Below, one piece after another: positions 1-6,988 of a DNA stretch of 13,222 nt. Each line of letters opens with the position of its first letter. Within the stretch, counting starts at the first letter, position 1. The position numbers were made by a program, and so were the translations under genes. Source of the DNA: Paracoccaceae bacterium (lineage in GTDB: Bacteria; Pseudomonadota; Alphaproteobacteria; Rhodobacterales; Rhodobacteraceae); contig RFZH01000048.1 of the NCBI GenBank assembly GCA_009920815.1, positions 1 to 13,222 of the forward strand. Reading direction: 5' to 3'. The notes below the pieces were generated by a model. It saw only the letters and a list, made by a program, of their open reading frames with translations, did not search any database and was not told the DNA's origin.

Positions 1-47
1 ACTGTGGGTCATTATTTCTGGAATAATTATATCTGGCTGGGTTACGA

Positions 48-770
48 TCAGCGATATAGACCTTTATCATCGTATGGCTTCTTAGGGATTTGATGAAACA
101 AATGGGTAAAGGTCGCAGCCGCAAGCACGGGGACGATTAGGTTTAAGATCGGGATGCTAAGTGGCGCGACCATCAATATTCCCGCCACCCATAATTTGAT
201 CTTATGGTTAGACCAAAGCGATTTAGCCCCATCGCGACCAACATGGCGCGCGGCGGCCATTTGAAAATATTCCCTTCCCAAGAGATAGCCGTTTAACGCC
301 CAAAAAACAAACGGCGCTATGGGGGGCATTATCACATAAAGGATAAATGCCACAGCATTGGCAAGAATAATGATTCCTAAAAACATGATTGTATCGCGCA
401 GTGCATCGCCAATTTTTTGCGATTTTGGTGCAGGTATATTGGGATAGTGCCGTTTTTCCACGGCGCGCGCCACGCGATCAACAAATAGTGAAGAAATGAA
501 CGATGCGATTGGCACCATTAAGAAAACGGATAGACCAATCGCAATGATAAAGCTGCTCCACCCAATTGAAAGCGGATCCGTAAAGACCGTGCCAATCCAA
601 GGCAGGCGAATGCCGTCAGCTAAAACCATCGCCACGCCCCATGAAAGGCCGATTGCAAATGTCCACAAAAGCGCGACGGATGTTGCTATGCTGACCCACA
701 GTATACGTTGAAATGTGGGATCGCTGAATTGCCCTAATGCACGTAGAAAAGCGGTAATTATTATATTCAT
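48..770 (-). CDS. EI24/CysZ-like multi-pass membrane protein
   Basis: About 240 residues, strongly hydrophobic, with roughly four membrane regions (around residues 20-50, 68-95, 126-160 and 190-225) separated by short basic loops. The order and loop character fit the EI24 domain family, which includes the bacterial sulfate-import protein CysZ; the exact substrate is not evident, and many alphaproteobacterial members are annotated only as EI24 domain proteins. Start choice: the reading frame stays open to a GTG at 776, but the ATG at 770-768 overlaps the TGA stop of the upstream nitroreductase gene as ATGA, the classic sign of translational coupling, so I take 770. The pair is probably one transcript. 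A sulfate role is not supported by its neighbours, none of which is a cysteine-synthesis gene. Family assignment fairly sure, function unsure. Confidence 0.8.
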   Translation of the reverse strand: MNIIITAFLRALGQFSDPTFQRILWVSIATSVALLWTFAIGLSWGVAMVLADGIRLPWIGTVFTDPLSIGWSSFIIAIGLSVFLMVPIASFISSLFVDRVARAVEKRHYPNIPAPKSQKIGDALRDTIMFLGIIILANAVAFILYVIMPPIAPFVFWALNGYLLGREYFQMAAARHVGRDGAKSLWSNHKIKLWVAGILMVAPLSIPILNLIVPVLAAATFTHLFHQIPKKPYDDKGLYR

Positions 771-1339
771 TGCCACGTCACAATATTATCTAGGTTTGGA
801 CGTGGGCGGTCAGGTGGTGTGGATGTTTCAGTTCCAAAATAAATTATCCCTGCGATACGTTCATTGCTGGAAAGTCCAAGTCCATTTTGCGCAAACGCGC
901 GATCGTGTGAGGGCCAGCCGGACAGCCAATTTGCGCCCCACCCTGATGCAAGGGCGATATTCAATAAAGCTAAACACACAGCACCTGCGGAATAGGTTTG
1001 TTCGATCGCGGGTATTTTATCAGATGGTTTTTGAACCTCTATAACAGCAACTGCCAAATTCCCGTCTGTGAATTGGCTTTTACCTTTTTGTGTTTTCTCT
1101 TGGTCATATCCAAGTTCGGCGGCGCGGATTTCAACCAAGTCGGCCAATTCAGTAAGCTTTGGTTTGCTTAATACGATAAATCGCCAAGGTTCTAATTTGC
1201 CATGATCAGGCGAGCGCGCGGCAGCGGTTAGGAATTTTAGGATTTCATCGCGGTTTGGAATCGGCAAAGACAGCGTCTTTGCGGGTCTTGAACGCCGATT
1301 TAATAAAAATTCGATCGCATCAGGATATGTCTTGGGCAT
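767..1339 (-). CDS. Nitroreductase family protein (YdjA-type, FMN-dependent)
   Basis: About 190 residues. Soluble flavoprotein of the nitroreductase fold, expected to bind FMN and reduce nitro-, quinone- or similar acceptors with NAD(P)H; the physiological substrate is unknown. The N-terminal arginine cluster (NRRSRPAKTL), the segment AARSPDHGKLEPWRF followed by IVL, and the glycine/tryptophan-rich GWGANWLSGW stretch match the short YdjA subgroup (about 180-190 residues in E. coli) rather than the longer NfsA/NfsB types. The frame is open to a TTG at 1390, but the ATG at 1339-1337 starts directly before the conserved PKTYPDAIEFL region and has an AGG about 7 nt upstream, so I use it. It overlaps the following EI24 gene by 4 nt. 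It is divergent from the DUF167 gene, with about 100 nt between them, which must hold both promoters; I see no convincing -35/-10 pair there. Confidence 0.86.
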   Translation of the reverse strand: MPKTYPDAIEFLLNRRSRPAKTLSLPIPNRDEILKFLTAAARSPDHGKLEPWRFIVLSKPKLTELADLVEIRAAELGYDQEKTQKGKSQFTDGNLAVAVIEVQKPSDKIPAIEQTYSAGAVCLALLNIALASGWGANWLSGWPSHDRAFAQNGLGLSSNERIAGIIYFGTETSTPPDRPRPNLDNIVTWQ

Positions 1340-1439
1340 TTTGAACCTATGTCTTTTATGGATATATATCTCGGTATTATGATGCACCAATACAAGTCAA
1401 CCGCTTGTTCCCGAATGAATTGCGTGCAAATCAAGTCTT

Positions 1440-1694
1440 ATGAATAAGAACGAATTGTCCCATTTAGCCGTGCCTGGTGCTGAAATCCGTGTACGCGTTA
1501 CGCCGAAAGCAAACAGAAATGCGATCGTTTTGCGCGATGGTGTTATTTGTGTATATGTCACGACGGTGCCAGAAAATGGTAAGGCAACCGCAGATGTCAA
1601 AAAATTGCTTGCCAGGGCATTGGGTATCGCGAAAACAGATCTGATTTTAATACGCGGCGATGTATCGCGGGATAAGGTTTTTTTGATTGCCTAG
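1440..1694 (+). CDS. DUF167 family protein (YggU-like)
   Basis: 84 residues, a typical size for the YggU/DUF167 family of small conserved alpha/beta proteins of unknown biochemical role. Diagnostic segments are RVRVTPKANRNAIV near residues 17-30 and VPENGKATADVKKLLARALG near residues 43-62, followed by a conserved IRGDVSRDK turn (IxxGxxSRxK in the family). The ATG at 1440 is preceded only by a weak AAG. It stands alone on the plus strand. Its TAG stop ends one base before the reverse-complement stop of the proline iminopeptidase gene, so the two converge with no room for a separate terminator and their transcripts must overlap. Family call sure, function unknown. Confidence 0.88.
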   Translation: MNKNELSHLAVPGAEIRVRVTPKANRNAIVLRDGVICVYVTTVPENGKATADVKKLLARALGIAKTDLILIRGDVSRDKVFLIA

Positions 1695-1695
1695 G

Positions 1696-2676
1696 TCAGA
1701 CCATTGGCGTTCTTGCTATCATATCTGTCGTGGCAAGCAATTTCTCAGTTATGCCCGGTTCTGACATGGCATGACCTGCAAAAGGTATCATATATAAATC
1801 GCTAAGTGGCCACAGCTTTGATAATCTATGTGCTGTATGGGGCGGGCATATAAAATCGTAACGTCCTTGGATAATATAACCAGGAATATGTGCGATTTTA
1901 TGCATGTCCTCATAAATTTGCTGGTCCGTGCGCAAAAAGCCACCATTTATAAAATAGTGGTTTTCAATGCGCGCAAAAGTCCGCGCATAATCAACCGGAC
2001 AATAGCCGCCATTTCCATTCGCTCGAAAAGACGCCAGTGAATTTTCCCACTCTGACCAAAGCTTGCCAAAATTCATTTCTGTTCTTAGGTCGCCAGAAAA
2101 TAGGCGCTTGTGATAGGCGGCGATTAGATCATCACGTTCGGGTGCAGGGATTGCAGATTCAAATTTGCTCCACAAGTCTGGCCAAAAGCCACCAGCTCCC
2201 CCCCCGTAAAACCAATCTAACTCGGCACGTGTCATGGTGAAAATACCGCGAAGGACCATATGTGTGACCCTATCTGGGTGGGCTTGGGCGTACAAAAGGC
2301 CCAGTGTTGCCCCCCAGCTGCCTCCAAAAACCATCCAACGTTCTATCCCGAGCGCAGACCGTATTTGTTCGATATCTTTAATCAAATGTTGTGTGGTGTT
2401 GTTTTTGACGCTTGAAACTGGACGTGATCTGCCGCAACCACGCTGATCGAAAAGAATGATGTGGTATTTACTGGGATCAAAATAGCGTCGCATTGATGGA
2501 CTGCAACCTGCGCCTGGACCACCGTGCAAAACAATGACAGGGCGTGCACCTTTTGTGCCGCACTCTTCGACATAGATCTGGTGCCCGTCGCCCGTATCGA
2601 ACATATGATGTGCGAATGGGTCAATTGGGGGGTACAATGCAGGTCCGCTGCTTTTTTGATCTAAAAACTTGTCCAT
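1696..2676 (-). CDS. pip: Proline iminopeptidase (alpha/beta hydrolase, S33)
   Basis: 326 residues, close to the usual 310-325 of the family. Releases N-terminal proline from peptides in the cytoplasm; it has no signal peptide. Visible signatures are the oxyanion-hole motif HGGPGAG at residues 51-57, the FDQRGCGRS strand-turn near 76-84, the nucleophile elbow GGSWG with Ser120, the acid in GRYD (Asp274) and the catalytic histidine in AGHAMSEP (His302). The arrangement is that of the S33 family. The start ATG at 2676-2674 has AAGG five bases upstream. The gene is divergent from ubiG, the two starts being only 48 nt apart, and converges on the DUF167 gene. Nothing appears damaged. Confidence 0.93.
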   Translation of the reverse strand: MDKFLDQKSSGPALYPPIDPFAHHMFDTGDGHQIYVEECGTKGARPVIVLHGGPGAGCSPSMRRYFDPSKYHIILFDQRGCGRSRPVSSVKNNTTQHLIKDIEQIRSALGIERWMVFGGSWGATLGLLYAQAHPDRVTHMVLRGIFTMTRAELDWFYGGGAGGFWPDLWSKFESAIPAPERDDLIAAYHKRLFSGDLRTEMNFGKLWSEWENSLASFRANGNGGYCPVDYARTFARIENHYFINGGFLRTDQQIYEDMHKIAHIPGYIIQGRYDFICPPHTAHRLSKLWPLSDLYMIPFAGHAMSEPGITEKLLATTDMIARTPMV

Positions 2677-2724
2677 TGACGCCTTATATGTTTCTTACTC
2701 TACAAAAACCAGACGGAGACAAAA

Positions 2725-3353
2725 ATGCAAGCCTCTCAGTTCACAGTTGATCCAAACGAGGGTATAACCGAACCCTTACCGAAGAAAAGCCATTTGAAGG
2801 ATTGCGGATTTTGGATATTGGGTGCGGCGGCGGTTTACTTTGTGAACCAATGGCCCGTCTGGGCGCCACTGTTGTCGGGGTCGATGCTGCCGAACGTAAT
2901 ATACCCGTGGCAATGGCGCATGCTGCACAATCTGAATTAGATATAGATTATCGTCACGGAACAGCCGAAGCCATGGTGGACGCAGGCGAGCAATTTGACG
3001 TGGTTCTGAACATGGAGGTCGTTGAACATGTCGCCGATCCCCAAGGATACCTGACAGCATGTCAGCAATTGTTAAAGCCCGGTGGTTTGATGATCTGTTC
3101 TACAATCAACCGTAATCCAAAAAGTTTTGCTATGGCGATTGTGGGTGCGGAATATGTCATGCGTTGGTTGCCCAAAGGCACGCATGAATGGTCGAAATTT
3201 ATCACCCCTGATGAACTTTATGATTTAATAAAAGGTGCGGGTCTGTCCCCCGTGGACCGCAAAGGATTCGTGTTCAACCCAATCACATGGCAGTGGAAAC
3301 TGTCAGAACGTGATTTGTCGGTGAATTATGTAACCGCGTCGATCAAGCAATAG
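2725..3353 (+). pseudogene. ubiG: ubiG, 3-demethylubiquinone 3-O-methyltransferase, broken by an internal out-of-frame deletion
   Basis: UbiG is the SAM-dependent O-methyltransferase that acts twice in ubiquinone synthesis. Two pieces are seen in different frames. Piece one starts at the ATG at 2725 with a good GGAG ribosome binding site 7 nt upstream and reads MQASQFTVDPNE, the usual roseobacter UbiG N-terminus. After about base 2760 the homology leaves this frame, which then runs on as non-UbiG sequence to a stop at 2940. Piece two, in the next frame, is open from 2751; recognisable sequence starts around 2763 (YNRTLTEEKPFEGLRILD), goes through SAM motif I (LDIGCGGG) and NMEVVEHV to the intact C-terminus NYVTASIKQ. 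By memory of family length (about 245 residues), some 38-40 codons (about 115-120 nt, not a multiple of three) are missing between VDPNE and YNRT. Either a real loss of function or an assembly or sequencing deletion. A short protein from the TTG at 2802 (184 codons) would keep the SAM site but lack the N-terminal region. Confidence 0.85.
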
Positions 3354-3372
3354 GATACAAGGTTCTAAATTG

Positions 3373-3404
3373 AAAAAGGGCGGCTTATTTAAGCCGCCTT
3401 TTTT
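3373..3404. terminator. Bidirectional Rho-independent terminator between ubiG and ilvD
   Basis: A perfect GC-rich core GGCGGCTT pairs with AAGCCGCC across the loop ATTT (3387-3390), and the flanking A-run (3373-3377) and T-run (3399-3404) extend the stem. It therefore ends in a U-run on both strands. It sits 20 nt after the ubiG stop and 19 nt after the ilvD stop, serving both convergent genes. Confidence 0.92.
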
Positions 3405-3422
3405 ATTGTTAAAAGTCAACGT

Positions 3423-5249
3423 TTATTCAACGACGCGCACCGCGCCCTTTGATGCCGAAGTTGTCAGTGCGGCATATGCCCGCAATGCGGTAGTGACTTT
3501 GCGCTTGCGCGGTTTTGTTGGAACCCAACCTGCCGCATCTTTTGCTGCGCGCCGTGCCGCCAAGATTGCATCATCAACCATCAAGTTGATCGTACGATTT
3601 GGGATGTCGATTTCGATTGTGTCACCGTGTTCGACCAATCCGATTGCGCCGCCTTCTGCTGCTTCTGGGGAAACGTGGCCAATTGAAAGCCCTGACGTGC
3701 CACCAGAAAAACGACCGTCGGTGATCAAAGCACATGCTGCACCCAAGCCTTTGGATTTTAGATAACTGGTTGGATACAGCATTTCCTGCATGCCTGGCCC
3801 GCCACGTGGTCCTTCGTACAAGATAACTACAACGTCACCCGCTTTCACTTTACCAGTCAAAATATCGTTTACGGCATCATCTTGGGACTCTACAACATAA
3901 GCAGGACCCGAGAACTTCAGAATACTGTCGTCCACGCCGGCGGTTTTTACGATGCAGCCCTCTTCGGCAATGTTGCCGAACAAAACGGCCAAACCGCCGT
4001 CTTGGGAAAAGGCATTTTCTTTGTTACGGATCACGCCACTTGTGCGGTCCATATCGACGCTCTCATAGCGGCGGTTTTGGGAAAAGGCTTGGGTTGTGCG
4101 CACACCGCCAGGGGCGGCCCGGAAAAAGGTGTGAACCTCTGGATCATTGGTGCGCATCACGTCCCATTTGTCCAAAGCATCACCGATCGTCGGCGCATGT
4201 ACCGTCCGACAGTCGCGATGGATCAGGCCGGCACGGTCCAATTCACCCAAGATCGCCATGATCCCGCCAGCACGGTGAACATCTTCCATATGGACGTCTG
4301 ATTTTGCGGGGGCGACTTTGGACAAGCACGGCACCTTGCGTGACAGACGGTCAATATCGTCCATGGTGAAATTGACGTCGCCCTCATAGGCCGCTGCCAA
4401 AAGGTGCAACACGGTGTTGGTTGATCCACCCATCGCAATATCAAGTGACATGGCATTTTCAAACGCATCAAAGGTCGCGATATTGCGCGGCAACATATTT
4501 GTATCGCCGTTTTCGTAACAGGCTTTGGCCATTTCCACGATGCGACGACCCGCCTGTAAAAACAGCTCTTTGCGGTCCGCATGTGTTGCCAAGGTCGATC
4601 CATTCCCTGGCAAGGACAGGCCCAGCGCTTCGGTCAAACAGTTCATTGAGTTTGCGGTAAACATACCCGAACAGGATCCACATGTCGGACAGGCGTTTTG
4701 TTCAATCGCCTCAACTTCTTCGTCGGTATATTTGTCATCCGCGGCCGCAACCATGGCATCCACCAAATCCAACGCTTTTTCTTTGCCGTTCAGGACAACT
4801 TTGCCGGCTTCCATTGGTCCGCCTGAGACAAATACAACAGGGATGTTCAAACGCATGGCTGCCATCAACATACCCGGGGTGATTTTATCACAGTTGGAAA
4901 TACATACCATCGCGTCAGCACAATGTGCATTTACCATGTATTCGACGCTGTCTGCGATAATTTCGCGTGATGGAAGCGAATACAGCATCCCGTCATGGCC
5001 CATCGCAATACCATCATCCACAGCGATTGTATTGAATTCTTTGGCAACGCCACCGGCGGCCTCGACTTCGCGTGCAACCATTTGGCCCAAATCCTTAAGA
5101 TGGACATGTCCCGGTACAAATTGTGTGAATGAGTTCACGATAGCAATAATGGGTTTACCAAAATCACTGTCTTTCATGCCCGTCGCGCGCCACAAACCGC
5201 GAGCGCCTGCCATATTGCGTCCATGAGTAGAAGTTCTTGAGCGGTACAT
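3423..5249 (-). CDS. ilvD: Dihydroxy-acid dehydratase
   Basis: 608 residues, close to the 610-620 of E. coli-type IlvD. Dehydrates 2,3-dihydroxy-isovalerate and 2,3-dihydroxy-3-methylvalerate to the 2-oxo acids that lead to valine, leucine and isoleucine, in the cytoplasm. Cluster and metal ligands are visible: VDDGIAMGH near residues 77-85, CISNCDK with Cys116/Cys120 and the adjacent Asp121-Lys122, CPTCGSC with Cys187/190/193, and the C-terminal GRFSGGTSG loop. The NSFTQFVPGHVHL segment (residues 39-51) lacks the extra cysteine (CN) of the [2Fe-2S] subgroup, so this is the E. coli-like, oxygen-sensitive Fe-S type. The start ATG at 5249-5247 has GGAAAGGG about 6 nt upstream. It is monocistronic, ending at the shared terminator with ubiG. 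Intact. Confidence 0.97.
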   Translation of the reverse strand: MYRSRTSTHGRNMAGARGLWRATGMKDSDFGKPIIAIVNSFTQFVPGHVHLKDLGQMVAREVEAAGGVAKEFNTIAVDDGIAMGHDGMLYSLPSREIIADSVEYMVNAHCADAMVCISNCDKITPGMLMAAMRLNIPVVFVSGGPMEAGKVVLNGKEKALDLVDAMVAAADDKYTDEEVEAIEQNACPTCGSCSGMFTANSMNCLTEALGLSLPGNGSTLATHADRKELFLQAGRRIVEMAKACYENGDTNMLPRNIATFDAFENAMSLDIAMGGSTNTVLHLLAAAYEGDVNFTMDDIDRLSRKVPCLSKVAPAKSDVHMEDVHRAGGIMAILGELDRAGLIHRDCRTVHAPTIGDALDKWDVMRTNDPEVHTFFRAAPGGVRTTQAFSQNRRYESVDMDRTSGVIRNKENAFSQDGGLAVLFGNIAEEGCIVKTAGVDDSILKFSGPAYVVESQDDAVNDILTGKVKAGDVVVILYEGPRGGPGMQEMLYPTSYLKSKGLGAACALITDGRFSGGTSGLSIGHVSPEAAEGGAIGLVEHGDTIEIDIPNRTINLMVDDAILAARRAAKDAAGWVPTKPRKRKVTTALRAYAALTTSASKGAVRVVE

Positions 5250-5280
5250 GCTATACCCTTTCCGTGATCATACCGGCATT

Positions 5281-5309
5281 TAGATAAAGAAATTCTACAG
5301 ATCTTGCAA
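5281..5309 (-). promoter_or_regulatory. Possible ilvD promoter
   Basis: On the minus strand TTGCAA (5304-5309) is followed by a 17-nt spacer and TATCTA (5281-5286). The match to the sigma-70 consensus is moderate for the -35 and weak for the -10. It would give a leader of about 25 nt before ilvD. No leader peptide or attenuator is seen in that short leader. Confidence 0.35.
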
Positions 5310-5340
5310 CACAGCATCATGTTTGAAAACCGATGCTGTG
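5310..5340. repeat. 9-bp perfect inverted repeat upstream of ilvD
   Basis: CACAGCATC (5310-5318) and GATGCTGTG (5332-5340) are perfect complements around a 13-nt centre; GTT/AAC inside the loop could extend the hairpin. It abuts the proposed -35 box of ilvD. No direct U-run follows on either strand (a TTTTT occurs 8 nt later on the plus strand), so it is a poor canonical terminator. It may be a protein-binding site or the end of the small upstream gene's transcript. Confidence 0.5.
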
Positions 5341-5432
5341 CGTAATAGTTTTTAGCTGGAACATCTAAAACGACGCTTGTATCAGACCACTTGATTTAAA
5401 AGCAGAGAGTGGTTCCAAGCTTTCAGGGTGTC

Positions 5433-5645
5433 TTAGTATTTAACCCAACGCGGACTGATTTTTTTCTTTTTGTCGATTTGAGAACTTGCGGCAGGCAAAA
5501 GCAAGCTTTCAATCTGAGTTTGCTGCGTGATGCAACCCGTGGACGCCTGGGACGCATCTGCGGTACAGATCATGGCGGATGCAGTTGATCCCAAAATTGA
5601 TAGTGTCGCAATAGTTGCAACTGATATGTATGTTTTGACTTTCAT
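5433..5645 (-). CDS. Small secreted protein of unknown function
   Basis: 70 residues. Not recognised as any family. Residues 1-24 look like a classical Sec signal peptide: basic start (MKVK), a hydrophobic core rich in Ile, Ala, Thr and Leu, and a small-residue cleavage site ASA before Met25. The mature part, about 46 residues, contains two cysteines (Cys27, Cys38) that could form a disulfide in the periplasm, is rich in Ser/Ala/Thr/Gln, and ends in a basic tail with KKKK and PRW. The ATG at 5645-5643 has a strong AAGGA with 7-nt spacing, and a plausible promoter lies about 45 nt further upstream, both arguing that the gene is real. No catalytic motif is visible. Possible roles such as an envelope component or small lipid- or ion-binding protein are guesses. 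Confidence 0.68.
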   Translation of the reverse strand: MKVKTYISVATIATLSILGSTASAMICTADASQASTGCITQQTQIESLLLPAASSQIDKKKKISPRWVKY

Positions 5646-5689
5646 AACCTAGTCCTTTTCCAAAAATATTTCTGTTTAAGAGTGGACTG

Positions 5690-5718
5690 AGTGTATTTTG
5701 ATTTTCGATTCTATGCAA
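5690..5718 (-). promoter_or_regulatory. Probable promoter of the small secreted protein gene
   Basis: Minus strand: TTGCAT (5713-5718), a 17-nt spacer, then TACACT (5690-5695). Spacing is ideal and both boxes are partial consensus matches. Transcription would start near 5683 and give a leader of about 38 nt containing the AAGGA site. Confidence 0.45.
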
Positions 5719-5723
5719 ATTTT

Positions 5724-5761
5724 GGACCCAATGCCTATCAAAATGATAGGTGGGGTTTTTT
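5724..5761 (+). terminator. Orphan plus-strand Rho-independent terminator
   Basis: CCTATCA/TGATAGG (5734-5740 with 5744-5750) forms a 7-bp stem on a tiny A-loop; ACCC (5726-5729) pairs with GGGT (5753-5756) outside a small internal loop; a T-run follows (5756-5761). Only the plus-strand reading has the T-run. No plus-strand gene lies upstream, as both neighbours are on the minus strand. It could end an unannotated small RNA or antisense transcript, or insulate the divergent DNA. Confidence 0.55.
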
Positions 5762-6055
5762 GCCCGTTTTCGACATGCTTTTTATCAATATGATTTTGAT
5801 TTATCTGTGTGTCGATTTTAACGCTAAAGGCTTTCAAAAATGATGATGAAAGCGTTTTCAGTGTGTGCTAATCTAACAAGGAGAGCAGTATAAGTCGTGC
5901 AATTTCTTTAAATTTTTTGGATTACATAGTAAATATTAAACGCCTTAAATAGCCTTATTATATTTTGGCTCCTCAATTAAATTTATGTCACCTGGTTTTA
6001 GATTCTCCCTAGAATTCAACGCTATTCACTAGAATTATTTTTATGAGTGATGGAA
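5762..6055. other. AT-rich spacer without a recognised gene
   Basis: Nearly 300 bases, clearly more AT-rich than either side. I see no tRNA, no open frame longer than about 20 codons with supporting signals, and no strong terminator for the operon that ends at 6056. Minor structures: a 7-bp inverted repeat GCTTTCA/TGAAAGC (5830-5836 with 5847-5853) followed by only four T, and a direct repeat CTAGAATT at 6009-6016 and 6029-6036, 20 bp apart. It marks the border between the moderate-GC housekeeping genes and the higher-GC operon. Confidence 0.6.
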
Positions 6056-6985
6056 TTAAAAACCTCCGCTTACCTCGGCCAAACCCAAAGCAGTTTCGCC
6101 ACCGCCCACATAAGCCAAATAAACATGGCCGTCATCTAGGAATAGATAGGGATCCCGTAACGCGTGTTCACGCACAGTCAGACCGCCAATTTCGGATGGG
6201 CTGATTGGGACGTCCACGCCTTCCCACCCATATTGGGGAACCATCAGGGTCGTCGCGTTTACAGCACGCCAATTCAACCAGTCACCCGACAGATCAATGG
6301 TGGAATGCAAAATGTGTTCTGGGGCATCACCAATTCTTGTCCAGACGACGTGCAAGACGCTATCCCGCACCATGACACCCGCATGGCGAAGTCCAATGTG
6401 GCCAAATGACCATGGACCCAAATCAAAGCCACCGTCTGTACGGTGTTTCAATATTTGCCCACCCCACCCCATCGCATAAATGGTGTCACAATACCGAAAC
6501 GCCCTCAGATAGGTTTGCTCAATTCGCACCAAATCGACACACCATTTCACCCCATCACGCGATGTTGCCCTAAGGCTGCGCTGCTCACCGTCATGGTCCA
6601 AACCGTGTAAATACATGATCAATAAATGTTGCTGTGCATCCACATGAACATCTGGTGATGCAATATGTGGGTAAAGCCCGTCCACACCCCGCGCCACTGC
6701 CCATTGTGGTTGTGGAACGTTGGAGCGTTCGGTCGGCAACGGTGTCTGTGCCAAATGCAAGACACCCCCTTCATAAATCCGCCATGGACCTCGCAAATCA
6801 TCCGCGAAAGCCATACGAATATGATCGCCAAAATGGTGCCCAAAATACAGGTAATAGCGCCCCAAAGGCTGCACCATCCAATCAGGCACCTTAATCAAAG
6901 ACGGGCCGTTGATGTTTCCTCCAACGCCCGCTTGATGGGCCGTCAGAATTGGATGATCCAGTATCCGATGTGCGCTGATGGTCAT
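6056..6985 (-). CDS. Cytoplasmic five-bladed beta-propeller protein (GH43/GH32-like fold), function unknown
   Basis: 309 residues. The chain shows five repeats of a beta-blade pattern, each with an aromatic-rich strand followed by a turn with Ser/Ala-x-Asp or similar: about 44-68 (YYLYFG ... FADDLRGPW), 120-148 (LLIMYLHG ... TSRDGVKW), 170-187, 211-239 (HVVWTR ... LSGDWLNW) and 278-305 (RDPYLFLDDGHVYLAY). This matches the five-bladed propeller of GH43, GH32/68, GH62, GH117 and GH130-type proteins; INGPSLIK near 25-32, SPDVHVD at 110-116 and RDPY at 278-281 are candidate active-site regions. No signal peptide, so it acts in the cytoplasm, unlike most polysaccharide-degrading members. It is the last gene of the operon, starting 3 nt after the flavoprotein stop, with no strong ribosome binding site. 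A glycosidase role is unproven; it might act on a small sugar conjugate, or be a non-glycosidic hydrolase or lyase. Confidence 0.72.
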   Translation of the reverse strand: MTISAHRILDHPILTAHQAGVGGNINGPSLIKVPDWMVQPLGRYYLYFGHHFGDHIRMAFADDLRGPWRIYEGGVLHLAQTPLPTERSNVPQPQWAVARGVDGLYPHIASPDVHVDAQQHLLIMYLHGLDHDGEQRSLRATSRDGVKWCVDLVRIEQTYLRAFRYCDTIYAMGWGGQILKHRTDGGFDLGPWSFGHIGLRHAGVMVRDSVLHVVWTRIGDAPEHILHSTIDLSGDWLNWRAVNATTLMVPQYGWEGVDVPISPSEIGGLTVREHALRDPYLFLDDGHVYLAYVGGGETALGLAEVSGGF

Positions 6986-6988
6986 GAT

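Noticed and set aside
1..12. Possible start of a further minus-strand gene (ATG at 12-10, reading MTHS to the window edge), which would continue the EI24-nitroreductase transcript.
   Set aside because: Only four codons are available and no clear ribosome binding site precedes them, so it cannot be supported as a gene.
4525..5226. Plus-strand open frame of 233 codons opposite ilvD.
   Set aside because: Shadow of the highly conserved ilvD coding strand; no domain features and no start signals.
5840..5893. Mini-frame of 17 codons on the plus strand (MMMKAFSVCANLTRRAV) with an AAAGG upstream, perhaps a leader peptide.
   Set aside because: Nothing it could regulate follows on the plus strand, and the length is within chance expectation.
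6009..6036. Direct repeat CTAGAATT, two copies 20 bp apart, as a possible recombination or att site.
   Set aside because: Eight bases in AT-rich DNA is weak evidence, and there is no integrase, tRNA or matching copy at the other side of the operon that I could see.
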